Part shown: piece by piece, positions 32,732 to 41,725 of the stretch | How the letters are laid out: the number at the start of each line of letters is the position of its first letter | How positions within the stretch are numbered: the stretch's first letter is position 1 | Assembly (NCBI RefSeq): GCF_003854895.1 | Contig: NZ_CP033966.1 | Coordinates: 2,232,001-2,296,000 of the forward strand | From: Pigmentiphaga sp. H8 | Lineage (GTDB): Bacteria; Pseudomonadota; Gammaproteobacteria; Burkholderiales; Burkholderiaceae_B | Length of the DNA: 64,000 bases | Reading direction: 5' to 3' | Program-made: the position numbers and the translations under genes | The notes under the pieces: model-generated | The model's database searches: none | What the model was told of the DNA's origin: nothing | What the model saw: only the letters and a program-made list of their open reading frames with translations

Positions 32732-34837
32732 ATGCACGGTGTCTATAACCCCCTGCTGGTATTTCTTTCTCTGGTCGTCGCTTCGCTGGCCGCCTATACG
32801 GCGCTGGAGCTGACCGGCCGGATCGCGTCCCTGCCCGGGTGGATGCGCCGGCTGCCCTGGCTGGTGGGCGGCGCCATCGCCATGGGGGTGGGCATCTGGT
32901 CGATGCACTTCATCGGGATGATGGCCTTTTCGCTGCCCATTCCGCTGGGATACGCGCTCTGGCCCACGGTGCTGTCCCTGTTGATCGCGATCCTGGTGTC
33001 CGGCTTCGCGTTGGCCGTCTCGGCCAGCGGCCGCTTCCGTCTGCGCTGCTGCGTGGCGGGCGGGGTGGCCATGGGGCTGGGCATCGCGGGCATGCACTAC
33101 ACGGGGATGGCGGCGCTGGACATGGCGCCGGCGGTCAGCTATGTGCCCGGGATCGTGCTGGCCTCGATCGGCCTGGCCATCGTGGCGTCGGTCGTGGCGT
33201 TGTGGCTGGGAGTCACGCTGCGCGGTTCGGACGAGCCCAACATCGGCTTCAAGCGCCTGGGCGCGGCGCTGGTGATGGGCATCGCCATTACCGGCATGCA
33301 CTATACCGGCATGAGCGCGGCGCAGTTCGCGCCCGGCAGCGTCTGCCTGTCGGCCAGCCAGCTCGATCCCAACTGGCTGGCGATGATGGTGTCCGGATCG
33401 TCGCTGGCCGTGCTGCTGGGGACCCTGCTGGTGCTGGGCTGGCGGGCCAACAGCCTGGCCGACTCGCTGCGGCGGGCCAACCGGCAGCTGCAATATCTCA
33501 GCATGCACGATGCGCTGACCGGGCTGCCGAATCGGTTGATGCTGGTCGAGCAGATGAACCAGGCGATCCAGGCCGCGGGGCGCGACAAGACGGCATTCGC
33601 GGTTTTTTTCCTGGACCTGGACGGATTCAAGACGGTGAACGATTCGCTCGGGCACGCGGTGGGGGACGACCTGCTCAAGGGCTGTGCCCAGGTGCTGTCG
33701 TCGCACGTGCGCAAGGACGACGTGGTCGCCCGCATAGGCGGCGACGAGTTCGTCATGTTGCTGCGGGGCATATCGGCGCCGGGAGACGCGGCATCCGTGG
33801 CCAAGAAGCTGCTGCGGGTGCTGCGGGACGACATGGTCGGCTGCCAGGCGCGCCTGCGGGTCAGCGCGAGCATGGGGATCGCCATGCACCCGGGAGACGC
33901 GCGCGACAGCGAGGCGCTGCTGGACTGCGCCGATGCCGCCATGTACAGCGCCAAGCAGGCAGGCCGGAACACCTACTGCTTCTTCGAGCCGGGCATGCAT
34001 GCCAACGCGGCGCGGACGCTGATGCTGCAACAGGACCTGGAGGCGGCGCTGGAGGGAGGGCAGTTCAGCCTGGTGTTCCAGCCCAAGTTCGGCGTGGCCA
34101 CGCGCGCGATCTGCGGCGCGGAGGCGCTGATACGGTGGCACCACCCGACCTTCGGCAGCGTGGCGCCCATGGAGTTCATCACCATCGCCGAGCGCTCCGG
34201 GCAGATCGTCCAGATCGGCGACTGGGTAATACGCGAAGTGTGCCGCTGCATCGCCAACTGGCGGCGGCGCGGGCTGGAGCCGGTCCAGATCTCGATCAAC
34301 CTGTCGCCCATCCAGTTCAACGTGCCCGACCTGATCGGGCGTGTCGAGGACATCCTGGCCGAGCAGGAAGTGCCGCCCCGCCTCGTGATGTTCGAGATCA
34401 CCGAGACCGTGGCCATGCTGAACGCCGGACGCACGGCCGAGATCGTGAATCGCTTCCGCGCCCGCGGCTTCGACATCGCGATCGACGATTTCGGCGCGGG
34501 CTATTCGAGCCTGGCCTATCTGCACCGGTTCAAGGTCAAGCAGATCAAGGTCGACCGGCTGTTCACCTCGGAGCTGGACCGCAACGAGGCCGAGGCCCGG
34601 GCACTGCTGTCGGCCATCGTGACGCTGTCGCACGCGCTGCACATGGAAGTGGTGGCCGAGGGCGTGGAGAGCGAAACGCAGATGCGCTTCCTGACCGAAT
34701 TGGGTTGCGACGAGGCGCAGGGTTTCCTGCTGTCGCACCCGCTATCCGAGGAAGCCTTTCGCGGCCTGCTGCAGCCGATGGCCTCGTTCGCGCTAAGACG
34801 GATCGCCGCGCTGGGACAGCCGCGTCGCGCCGACTGA
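32732..34837 (+). CDS. MHYT-GGDEF-EAL hybrid c-di-GMP protein
   Basis: 701 residues. A seven-helix MHYT sensor (residues 1-235) shows three copies of the motif: SMHFIGMMAF, GMHYTGMAAL and GMHYTGMSAA, thought to bind copper and sense a diatomic gas. A GGDEF domain (about 255-415) keeps RIGGDEF, and an EAL domain (about 435-685) keeps GAEALIRW, ETVAML and DDFGAGYSSL. Both motifs are intact, so the protein could make or degrade c-di-GMP; many such hybrids are net phosphodiesterases. Its 3' end overlaps the IclR gene by 45 bp on the opposite strand. Confidence 0.9.
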   Translation: MHGVYNPLLVFLSLVVASLAAYTALELTGRIASLPGWMRRLPWLVGGAIAMGVGIWSMHFIGMMAFSLPIPLGYALWPTVLSLLIAILVSGFALAVSASGRFRLRCCVAGGVAMGLGIAGMHYTGMAALDMAPAVSYVPGIVLASIGLAIVASVVALWLGVTLRGSDEPNIGFKRLGAALVMGIAITGMHYTGMSAAQFAPGSVCLSASQLDPNWLAMMVSGSSLAVLLGTLLVLGWRANSLADSLRRANRQLQYLSMHDALTGLPNRLMLVEQMNQAIQAAGRDKTAFAVFFLDLDGFKTVNDSLGHAVGDDLLKGCAQVLSSHVRKDDVVARIGGDEFVMLLRGISAPGDAASVAKKLLRVLRDDMVGCQARLRVSASMGIAMHPGDARDSEALLDCADAAMYSAKQAGRNTYCFFEPGMHANAARTLMLQQDLEAALEGGQFSLVFQPKFGVATRAICGAEALIRWHHPTFGSVAPMEFITIAERSGQIVQIGDWVIREVCRCIANWRRRGLEPVQISINLSPIQFNVPDLIGRVEDILAEQEVPPRLVMFEITETVAMLNAGRTAEIVNRFRARGFDIAIDDFGAGYSSLAYLHRFKVKQIKVDRLFTSELDRNEAEARALLSAIVTLSHALHMEVVAEGVESETQMRFLTELGCDEAQGFLLSHPLSEEAFRGLLQPMASFALRRIAALGQPRRAD

Positions 34838-35620
34838 TATCTCTTCGGCCAGGATGCGCAGCAGCGGCACGTAGCGGGACGAGATTTCCCGATCCGGGAC
34901 GACGTTGCGCTGCAGGACGAGATTGATGGCGCCGATGGCGTGGCCACTCAGGCGCACGGGGAAGGCGATCGCCGCGACGCTTTCCTCGTTGACCAGTTCC
35001 CCCTTGTTGACCGCATAGCCGCGCCGCCGGGTCTCGCGCAGCACGCGGCCGACATAGGCCTTGTCGCGGGCGACGGCGCCGATGGCGTCGCCGCGTTCGC
35101 GCAGCAGCGACAGGGTCGCTTCCCGTTCCTCGTCCGAGCAATAGGCCAGCCAGGCACGGCCGATGGCCGAGGTCAGCATCGCGATGCGGGTGCCGATGGT
35201 GGCCCGGTGCTGGGACAGCAGGCTGGCGCGATGCGTGGATTCGCGCACGATCATGAAGCCGCCGTCGGGCGTGGCCAGGTCGCTGGGCCAGGACAGGGCG
35301 CTGAGGTGCGCGGCCATGGCGGGCGAGGCGACCCGGTCGATCCAGTCCGCGCCGACGTAGCCTTCGGCCAGCCGCCGCACCTCGAAGCTGAGCACGTACA
35401 GCGCGCCATCGTCCTTGTGGTGGACCAGGCCTTCCTGCCTGAGGGTCTCCAGCAGGCGCTTGACGGTCGTGCGATGCAGGCCGGTCAGCCGGGCCAGTTC
35501 GACCACGCCGCCCATGCCTCCCGGCATGCCGTTCAGCGCCCGCAATACCGCCAGTCCCCGGCTCAATCCACGGACTTCCTTGTAGGCCGAATCCTCGGGT
35601 TTTCCAGTAAGCAAATACAT
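34793..35620 (-). CDS. IclR-family transcriptional regulator
   Basis: 275 residues: an N-terminal winged helix (about 15-75, RGLAVLRALNGMPGGMGGVVELARLTGLHRTTVKRLL) and an IclR effector domain (about 90-260, with SAIGRAWLAYCS and SVAAIAFPVRLSGHAIGAINLVLQR). The start is set at ATG 35620, since upstream in-frame extension covers the promoter. Divergent from a Bug gene and a flavin hydroxylase-mhpB-mhpC operon, it is the likely regulator of that meta-cleavage set, as MhpR-type IclR proteins are elsewhere. Confidence 0.9.
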   Translation of the reverse strand: MYLLTGKPEDSAYKEVRGLSRGLAVLRALNGMPGGMGGVVELARLTGLHRTTVKRLLETLRQEGLVHHKDDGALYVLSFEVRRLAEGYVGADWIDRVASPAMAAHLSALSWPSDLATPDGGFMIVRESTHRASLLSQHRATIGTRIAMLTSAIGRAWLAYCSDEEREATLSLLRERGDAIGAVARDKAYVGRVLRETRRRGYAVNKGELVNEESVAAIAFPVRLSGHAIGAINLVLQRNVVPDREISSRYVPLLRILAEEISVGATRLSQRGDPS

Positions 35621-35643
35621 GGTTTTTCGTTTGATGGGGCACC

Positions 35644-35653
35644 AGGTGCACCT
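35644..35653. promoter_or_regulatory. 10-bp palindrome in the iclR/Bug divergent promoter
   Basis: AGGTGCACCT, a perfect palindrome, 23 nt upstream of the IclR start and next to a TACTATAC sequence that could be a -10 element. Its position fits an IclR operator controlling both directions. Assignment is inference. Confidence 0.4.
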
Positions 35654-35735
35654 ACTATACAGGGGCATGGGGCGGCATCAGACTTCCTCCCGCATTCGAC
35701 GCGGCGGCATCGCCGGCGAGAACCAAGGAGACGAC

Positions 35736-36722
35736 ATGAATGCCATTCGACGTGCGTTCTGCACGATGGCGGCGCTGGCCGCCGCGACCCTCACGCCCGC
35801 GTTCGGGCAGGAATGGCCGGCCAGGCCGATCCGCATCGTGGTGCCGTATCCGGCTGGCGGAAACGCGGATTCGGCGGCGCGGGCGCTGGCCGAGGCGGTG
35901 TCGGCCAGCCTCAGGCAGACCGTCATCGTCGACAACCGCCCCGGCGCCTCAACGATCATCGGGACGGATGCCGTCGCCCGCGCGCCGGCCGACGGCTACA
36001 CCATCGGCCTGGTCACCGACTCGCATGCGATCAACGAGGCCATGGCCCATCTGCCGCATGCCAACGAGGTGCTGGGCGCCAAGGTGCCCTACGACGCGGT
36101 GAAGGATTTCATGCCGGTATCGGGCGTGGCGCTGGTGCCGCTGGTCCTGGTGGTCAATCCCAAGGTGCCGGCGCGGTCGGTGAAAGAACTGGTGCGGCTG
36201 TCGACCGCGGGCAAGGGCGTCGATTTCGGCACCATGGGCCCGGGCAGCCCCTGGTTCGTGCACCTGCACCAGTTGCGCAAGCTGACCGGCGCGGACTTCG
36301 TGGACGTGCCCTACAAGGGACTTGCCCCGGCGAACACGGACCTGCTGGCCGGGCAGATCCAGACCATGCTGATGCCCGTGCATTTCGCCCAGCCCTACAT
36401 CAAGACCGGCAAGCTGGTGCCGCTGGCGACGCTGGGCGGCAAGCGCCATCCGCTGTTGCCGGACGTACCCACGCTGGCCGAGAGCGGCTATCCCGGCCTG
36501 GAGATCACCAACTACTTCATGTTCGTCGTGCCGGCGGGAACGCCGCAACCCGTGGTCGACCGGCTGACCCGCGAGTTCAACGCGGCGCTGCGCCAGCCGG
36601 CGATGAAGGAAAAGTTCGCGCTGACCGGCGACCCCTATCCCGCGGAACCGGCCGAGCTCGCCGCACGTCTGCGCCACGACATCAAGGCCTACGGCGACGT
36701 GCTGCAGGCCACCCTCAAATAG
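35736..36722 (+). CDS. Bug-type (TctC) periplasmic solute receptor
   Basis: 328-residue secreted receptor. The signal peptide ends at TPAFGQEWPARPIRIV; mature landmarks are VPYPAGGNADSAARALA, VDNRPGASTIIG and APADGYTIGLV. First gene of the operon that encodes a flavin hydroxylase, MhpB and MhpC, so the ligand may be a hydroxyphenyl acid. It resembles the receptor at 15784 in the DNRPG-TIIG segment. Confidence 0.9.
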   Translation: MNAIRRAFCTMAALAAATLTPAFGQEWPARPIRIVVPYPAGGNADSAARALAEAVSASLRQTVIVDNRPGASTIIGTDAVARAPADGYTIGLVTDSHAINEAMAHLPHANEVLGAKVPYDAVKDFMPVSGVALVPLVLVVNPKVPARSVKELVRLSTAGKGVDFGTMGPGSPWFVHLHQLRKLTGADFVDVPYKGLAPANTDLLAGQIQTMLMPVHFAQPYIKTGKLVPLATLGGKRHPLLPDVPTLAESGYPGLEITNYFMFVVPAGTPQPVVDRLTREFNAALRQPAMKEKFALTGDPYPAEPAELAARLRHDIKAYGDVLQATLK

Positions 36723-36741
36723 CCCAGAAAGGGAAACGACA

Positions 36742-38499
36742 GTGAAGCAGGAAGCATTTCAGACCGACGTGCTGGTGGTCGGCTCCGGCCCCATGGGCGC
36801 CACCACGGCGCTGGCGCTGGCCACCTACGGCGTGCGCGTCCAGGTGGTGAACCGATACAACTGGACCGCCAACACGCCCCGCGCGCACATCACCAACCAG
36901 CGCGCGATGGAGGTGCTGCGCGATCTGGGCCTGGAGGATGATGCTCGCCGCCAGGCCACGCCCTGGGAATGGATGGGCGACACCCTGTTCACCACCAGCC
37001 TGGCCGGCCCCGAGATCGCGCGGCTGCGCACGTGGGGGACCGGCGACGAGCGCATCGGCGACTATCTGCAGGCCAGCCCTTGCCCGATGCTGGACCTGCC
37101 GCAGAACAAGATGGAGCCCATGCTGGTCAGGCATGCCGCCGCGCGCGGCGCCGTCTTCTCGTTCAATACCGAGTACCTGGGGCACGAGCAGGACGCGGAC
37201 GGCGTGACGGTCCGCCTGCGGGATGTGCTCTCGGGGCGGGAATACGCCGTTCGCGCACGGTACCTGGTGGGCGCGGACGGCGCCCGCTCCAAGGTCATGG
37301 ACGATGCCGGGCTGGAGCTGCGGGGGCAGCTGGCCCGGGCGGCGACCGCCTACGTGCTGTTCCGGGCCGACCTGTCGCGCTACGCGGCCCACCGCCCCAG
37401 CATCCTGTACTGGATCGCCACGTCCAACGCGGCGTTCGGCGAGATCGGCCTGGGCCTGCTGCGCGCGATCGAGCCGTGGAGCCAGTGGATAGCCGGCTGG
37501 GGCTTCGACATGGAGAAGGGAGAGCCCGATTTCTCGCCCGAGGAAATCCGCCGGAAGGTCCGCATCCTGGTGGGCGATCCGGACCTGGAGATCGAGATCG
37601 ACAATGCCTCGGTCTGGTACGTGAACCAGGCGCACGCGCCGGTCTATTCGAAGGGGCGGGTCTTCTGCGGCGGGGATGCGGTGCATCGCCATCCGCCCTC
37701 CAGCGGGCTGGGATCCAACACCTGCATGCAGGACGCCTTCAACCTTGCCTGGAAACTCGCATTCGTGCTGCGCGGCCACGCCGGGGCGGGCCTGCTGGCT
37801 TCCTATTCGCTGGAACGCGCGCCGGTGGGCGCGCAGATCGTTGCCCGGGCGAATCAGTCCAGGCTGGACTACGGTCCACTGAACCAGTGCTTCCGCGAAC
37901 CCGGCGCCGCCGATCCGGTCGCGGCGGGCCTGGCGCGGCTGGCGTCGCCCGATGCCGAGGGCGTGGCGCGGCGCGCGGCCCTGGCCGAGGCGCTCAGGCT
38001 CAAGAACTACGAGTTCAACGCGCAGGGCGTGGAACTGAACCAGCGCTATGCGTCGGCGGCGGTCATGGCGGATCCGGACGCGGCCGAGGAAACCTGGGCG
38101 CGCGATCCGCAACTGCATGCGCAGGCGAGCACGCGCCCCGGCGCCAAGCTGCCCCATGCCTGGCTGGTGGGGGGCGACGGACGCCGGGTGTCGACGCTGG
38201 ATGTGGTGGGCCGGGGCAAGTTCACCCTGGTCACCGGCCTTGCGGGCCAGGCGTGGAAAGCGGCGGCCACCGAGATGGACCTGCCTTTCCTGAGAGCGGT
38301 CGTGATCGGCGAGCCGGGCGCGCTCGATTCCTACTGCACGTGGCAGGCGTTGCGCGAGATCGAGGAGTCCGGGGCGCTGCTGGTGCGCCCGGACGGCATC
38401 GTGGCGTGGCGCCGGCACAGCGGGGAAGGGCTGGACCCGGCGAGCGCGGGCGCCGTTCTCGACACGGTCCTGGCGAACCTCCTGGACCGCGCGCGGTGA
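36742..38499 (+). CDS. FAD-dependent phenol hydroxylase (TfdB/MhpA-like)
   Basis: 585-residue class A flavoprotein monooxygenase. FAD-binding VVGSGPMGATTALAL (residues about 10-25), the DG fingerprint YLVGADGARSKV, and the second FAD motif GGDAVHRHPPSSGLGSN. The latter is the form of 2,4-dichlorophenol 6-monooxygenase (TfdB). A C-terminal thioredoxin-like domain follows (about 415-585). It should convert a substituted phenol to a catechol with NAD(P)H and O2. GTG 36742 lies 19 nt after the Bug stop. The product would be the substrate of MhpB next to it. Confidence 0.88.
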   Translation: MKQEAFQTDVLVVGSGPMGATTALALATYGVRVQVVNRYNWTANTPRAHITNQRAMEVLRDLGLEDDARRQATPWEWMGDTLFTTSLAGPEIARLRTWGTGDERIGDYLQASPCPMLDLPQNKMEPMLVRHAAARGAVFSFNTEYLGHEQDADGVTVRLRDVLSGREYAVRARYLVGADGARSKVMDDAGLELRGQLARAATAYVLFRADLSRYAAHRPSILYWIATSNAAFGEIGLGLLRAIEPWSQWIAGWGFDMEKGEPDFSPEEIRRKVRILVGDPDLEIEIDNASVWYVNQAHAPVYSKGRVFCGGDAVHRHPPSSGLGSNTCMQDAFNLAWKLAFVLRGHAGAGLLASYSLERAPVGAQIVARANQSRLDYGPLNQCFREPGAADPVAAGLARLASPDAEGVARRAALAEALRLKNYEFNAQGVELNQRYASAAVMADPDAAEETWARDPQLHAQASTRPGAKLPHAWLVGGDGRRVSTLDVVGRGKFTLVTGLAGQAWKAAATEMDLPFLRAVVIGEPGALDSYCTWQALREIEESGALLVRPDGIVAWRRHSGEGLDPASAGAVLDTVLANLLDRAR

Positions 38500-38513
38500 C
38501 GAGGACGGATGCC

Positions 38514-39500
38514 ATGGGCGACCGGGCCTTCCTGGGCATGTCGCATTCCCCGTTGATGGGGCTGAACCCCGTGCCGGCGCAGGCCGGAGCCGAATTGCAG
38601 GCGGCGATCGCGCGAGTGCGCGACCTGGTCCTGGCCTATGCGCCGGACCTGGTCGTGCTGATAGCGCCCGACCACTACAACGGCTTCTTCAATCGACTGA
38701 TGCCGCCGTTCTGCATCGGCACGCAGGCCCGGGCCGTGGGCGACTATCTGTCTCCGGCGGGCCTCTTGCGGGTGGATGCCCCGCTGGCGCTGGAGATGGC
38801 CGATGCCCTGATGGACCGCGGGTTCGATGCGGCCGTCTCGCGGCGCATGGAGGTGGACCACGGTTTTGCCCAGCCGCTGCAACTGCTGTGGGGAGGGCTG
38901 GATACGCCGCCCGTGGTGCCGGTGTTCGTCAATGCCGTCGCGCCGCCCGGCATTCCGCGCCTGTTCCGGTGCCGGGACCTGGGCCGGGCCATCGGCGACT
39001 TCCTGGACGGCGTGCCGCGGCGCGTGCTGCTGATCGGCTCGGGCGGACTGTCGCACGAGCCGCCGGTCCCGACACTGGATCATCCCGATCCCGAGGTGCG
39101 CGAACGGATCACCGTGCCGCGCGAGGCCACGGCGCAGGAGCGCGAGGCCAAGACCCGGCGCGTGATGGCGGCGGGGCGCGCATTGGCCGAGGGTGCCGGG
39201 ACGGTCAAGCCCCTGGCGCCGGACTGGGACCGCCGCTGGATGGACGCGCTGGCGGGGCCGGCGGGCAGCCTGGACGAATTGTGCGCGTGGCCGGAGGCCG
39301 CCATCGCCCGCGAGGCGGGCGCGTCGGCCCATGAGTCCAAGACCTGGCTGGTCGCGCGCGCGGCGTTGACCGGGCGCGTCCAGGCGCCGGTTTTCCGGTA
39401 CTACCGGGCCATTCCCGAATACATCGCCGGTTTCGGCCTGATGCTGATGACACAGCAGGGCCCTTTCACCGCATTGCCTACGAACGAGAGACGACCATGA
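38514..39500 (+). CDS. mhpB: MhpB-type extradiol dioxygenase
   Basis: 328-residue class III (LigB-type) extradiol dioxygenase, closely following E. coli MhpB motif by motif: LGMSHSPLMG, LIAPDHYNGFFNRLMPPFCIG, VDHGFAQPL (catalytic His), GSGGLSHEPP (catalytic His) and RYYRAIPEYIAGFG. It opens a 3-substituted catechol such as 2,3-dihydroxyphenylpropionate to a hydroxy-ketodienoic acid. GAGGA lies 9 nt before ATG 38514. It overlaps mhpC by 4 nt. Confidence 0.88.
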   Translation: MGDRAFLGMSHSPLMGLNPVPAQAGAELQAAIARVRDLVLAYAPDLVVLIAPDHYNGFFNRLMPPFCIGTQARAVGDYLSPAGLLRVDAPLALEMADALMDRGFDAAVSRRMEVDHGFAQPLQLLWGGLDTPPVVPVFVNAVAPPGIPRLFRCRDLGRAIGDFLDGVPRRVLLIGSGGLSHEPPVPTLDHPDPEVRERITVPREATAQEREAKTRRVMAAGRALAEGAGTVKPLAPDWDRRWMDALAGPAGSLDELCAWPEAAIAREAGASAHESKTWLVARAALTGRVQAPVFRYYRAIPEYIAGFGLMLMTQQGPFTALPTNERRP

Positions 39501-40366
39501 CGCAAACGAACCTCCCGCTGACCGAAGCCGCCACCAGCCGCTACGTGCAGTTCATCGAGAACGGCCAGCCGCTGCGCCTGCACTACAACGACACGGGCGC
39601 GGGCGGCCAGGCCGTGATCATGCTGCACGGTTCGGGGCCCGGCGCCAGCGGCTGGGCCAATTTCCACCGCAACGTCCAACCGTTCGCCGATGCCGGCTAC
39701 CGGGTCATCCTGCTGGACTTCCCCGGCTGGAGCAAGAGCGACGCCATCGTCTGCGCCGGTTCGCGCTCGGACCTGAACGCGCGCGCGCTGGCGGGCCTGA
39801 TGGATGCGCTCGGGCTGGAACGGGCGCACCTGGTCGGCAACTCCATGGGCGCCCACAGCGCCGTCGCCTTTGCCCTGGCGCATCCGGCGCGCGTGGGCCG
39901 GCTGGTCCTGATGGGCGGCGGGACGGGCGGGGTCAGCCCGGTTGTTCCCATGCCCACCGAAGGCATCAAGCTGATCGGCGCGCTGTACCGCGATCCGACC
40001 ATCGAGAACCTGAAGCGGATGATGAACGTGTTCGTCTACGACGCCGCCAGCCTGACCGAGGAATTGTTCCAGGCACGGCTGGACAACATGCTGTCCCGCC
40101 GCGACCACCTGGAGAACTTCGTCAAGAGCAGCCAGGCCCACCCCCGCCAGTTTCCCGACGTGGGCGCGCGACTGGGCGAGGTCGCGGCCAGGACCCTGGT
40201 CATCTGGGGCCGGGACGACCGCTTCGTGCCGATGGACACCGGACTGCGCCTGCTGGCCGGCCTGCAGGACGCCGAGCTGCACGTGTTCAGCCGCTGCGGC
40301 CATTGGGCGCAGTGGGAGCACGCGCAGAAGTTCAACCGGATGGTGCTGGATTTCCTGGCGGCCTGA
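39497..40366 (+). CDS. mhpC: MhpC-type meta-cleavage product hydrolase
   Basis: 289-residue alpha/beta hydrolase for C-C bond cleavage of the ring-opened product. Oxyanion motif MLHGSGPGASGW, nucleophile elbow GNSMG (Ser), acid GRDDRFVP (Asp) and CGHWAQWE (His) are in the order and form of MhpC/BphD enzymes. Products would be 2-hydroxypenta-2,4-dienoate and a carboxylic acid. The downstream enzymes MhpD, MhpE and MhpF are not in this window, so this operon is only the upper part of the pathway. Confidence 0.87.
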   Translation: MTQTNLPLTEAATSRYVQFIENGQPLRLHYNDTGAGGQAVIMLHGSGPGASGWANFHRNVQPFADAGYRVILLDFPGWSKSDAIVCAGSRSDLNARALAGLMDALGLERAHLVGNSMGAHSAVAFALAHPARVGRLVLMGGGTGGVSPVVPMPTEGIKLIGALYRDPTIENLKRMMNVFVYDAASLTEELFQARLDNMLSRRDHLENFVKSSQAHPRQFPDVGARLGEVAARTLVIWGRDDRFVPMDTGLRLLAGLQDAELHVFSRCGHWAQWEHAQKFNRMVLDFLAA

Positions 40367-40386
40367 GGCGGCCGCCAGGGGGACGG

Positions 40387-41067
40387 TTAAGCGCGCTGCG
40401 AGTCGAGCACCTCGTTGTTCTTCACCACTTCCTGCGCCTTCGTGTAGCTTTCGATCAGCAACTGGTAGGCGGGGAAGATCTTGGTGTAGACCTCGGCCCA
40501 CTGCTGGGCGTCGTCGCGATTCCAGGTCTTCTGCAGTTCGGAGGCCACCGCCGCGGTGTCCATGGGCACCACGCCCGCCTGCACCACGCGCGCCAGCGTG
40601 ATCTCCTGCGCCATCTTGCTGTAGGTGCCGGAGGCGTCGACCACCGCGAACACCTTGTAGCCTTCGGCGACCGCGCTGATGGCGGGGAAGGCCATGCACA
40701 CGCTGGTGATGGTGCCGGCGATGATGAGGGTCTTGCGTCCGGTGGCCTTGACCGCAGCCACGAAGTCTGGGTTGTCCCAGGCATTGATCTCGCCCTTGCG
40801 CGCCACGTACTGGGCATGCGGTGCGTTGGCGTGGATTTCAGGGATGAGCGGGCCGTTGGGGCCTTGTGGGACCGAGGCCGTGGTGATGACGGGCAGCTTG
40901 CTCAGGGTGGCCATCTTGGCCAGCGCCGCGGCGCGGGCGCGCAGTTCGGGCATGGGCATGTCGCCCACGGTCTGGAACAGGCCGCTCTGGTGATCGATCA
41001 GCAGCATGACGGAGTCTGCGGGGTCGATGACGGGACGTTGGCCTTGGAAATTGGCGGGGGTGCTCAT
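40387..41067 (-). CDS. YcaC-like isochorismatase-family hydrolase
   Basis: 226 residues of the cysteine hydrolase family: Asp in VMLLIDHQSGLF, Lys in YVARKGEINAW and Cys in GTITSVCMAFPAI. This SVCM..P form is that of YcaC-type proteins, whose substrate is unknown. A Gly/Lys-rich tail extends past the domain (KAQEVVKNNEVLDSQRA). AAGGAGAG precedes the ATG. It converges on mhpC with a 20-bp gap and is preceded by a 306-bp region rich in inverted repeats. Confidence 0.85.
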   Translation of the reverse strand: MSTPANFQGQRPVIDPADSVMLLIDHQSGLFQTVGDMPMPELRARAAALAKMATLSKLPVITTASVPQGPNGPLIPEIHANAPHAQYVARKGEINAWDNPDFVAAVKATGRKTLIIAGTITSVCMAFPAISAVAEGYKVFAVVDASGTYSKMAQEITLARVVQAGVVPMDTAAVASELQKTWNRDDAQQWAEVYTKIFPAYQLLIESYTKAQEVVKNNEVLDSQRA

Positions 41068-41135
41068 GGTGCTCTCTCCTTGGTGGTCGGCGGCTAGCGG
41101 ATGCTTGTGCCGTGTGAAAGAGCATATTCGTGATG

Positions 41136-41278
41136 CTAAAAAATTTTTAGTAGGCAAAAATGGCATGCATCGTTCCTTTTTTGGAACGATGCTGCGATCG
41201 TCGGACGGGAAGTTCACCTCGCGCGACGGTTCGTTGGCCGTGCCGGTGATGGCATGCATGCCCCCATTCTTGAGAATG
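41136..41278. promoter_or_regulatory. Cluster of three inverted repeats upstream of the YcaC-like gene
   Basis: The 306-bp gap 41068-41373 has no gene but holds three repeats. CTAAAAA/TTTTTAG with one central base at 41136-41150; GCATCGTTCC (41167-41176) and GGAACGATGC (41183-41192) with a TTTTTT spacer; CATTCT/AGAATG with a 2-nt spacer at 41265-41278. The first two are 69 and 100 nt from the YcaC-like start on the minus strand and look like operators. The second could also act as a hairpin, but no U-run follows it. Which protein binds is unknown. Confidence 0.5.
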
Positions 41279-41373
41279 TCTTTTATGGAGGCGCAAGCAG
41301 CCGCATTCGTCACATGCGGACACGTTTTGTTACGGAGGCGGAGGTAGGGGCGCCGGCGCCGCCGGCGCGAGGC

Positions 41374-41628
41374 TCAGGCGGACTTTTTCCGGATCATGCC
41401 GTAGATCAGCAGCAGCACGACAGCGCCGACCACCGAGGCGATCCATCCGGCCGGTTCGCCCGGCTGGTACCAGCCCATCGCGCGGCCGGCATATCCGGCG
41501 ATGAGCGAGCCGGCGATGCCGAGCACGATGGTCATGAGCCACCCCATGCTGTCGTCGCCCGGCTTGATCGCGCGTGCGAGCAGGCCGACGACCAGGCCCA
41601 CCAGAAGACTTCCGAGAAGAGACAGCAT
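41374..41628 (-). CDS. GlsB/YeaQ/YmgE-family membrane protein
   Basis: 84-residue inner-membrane protein with three hydrophobic helices: LLGSLLVGLVVGLLARAI, MGWLMTIVLGIAGSLIAGYAG and WIASVVGAVVLLLIYGMI. The PGDDSMGWLMTIVLGIAGS segment is the family signature (formerly 'transglycosylase-associated'). Usually stress-induced; function unclear. CGGAGGT is 6 nt before the ATG. Confidence 0.88.
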   Translation of the reverse strand: MLSLLGSLLVGLVVGLLARAIKPGDDSMGWLMTIVLGIAGSLIAGYAGRAMGWYQPGEPAGWIASVVGAVVLLLIYGMIRKKSA

Positions 41629-41725
41629 GGCGTACCTCCGGACATGGATTGCAGTACCCCTGGCGGGGCGTGCGCGCATCATGCCATATTTTCGAGGCGG
41701 CCGGAGGCGCCTGGCCGGCGGGCCG

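Noticed and set aside
36969..39500. An 843-codon frame suggesting a fusion protein with MhpB
   Set aside because: The part before 38514 is the shadow of the phenol hydroxylase in another frame; MhpB has its own ribosome site and ATG.
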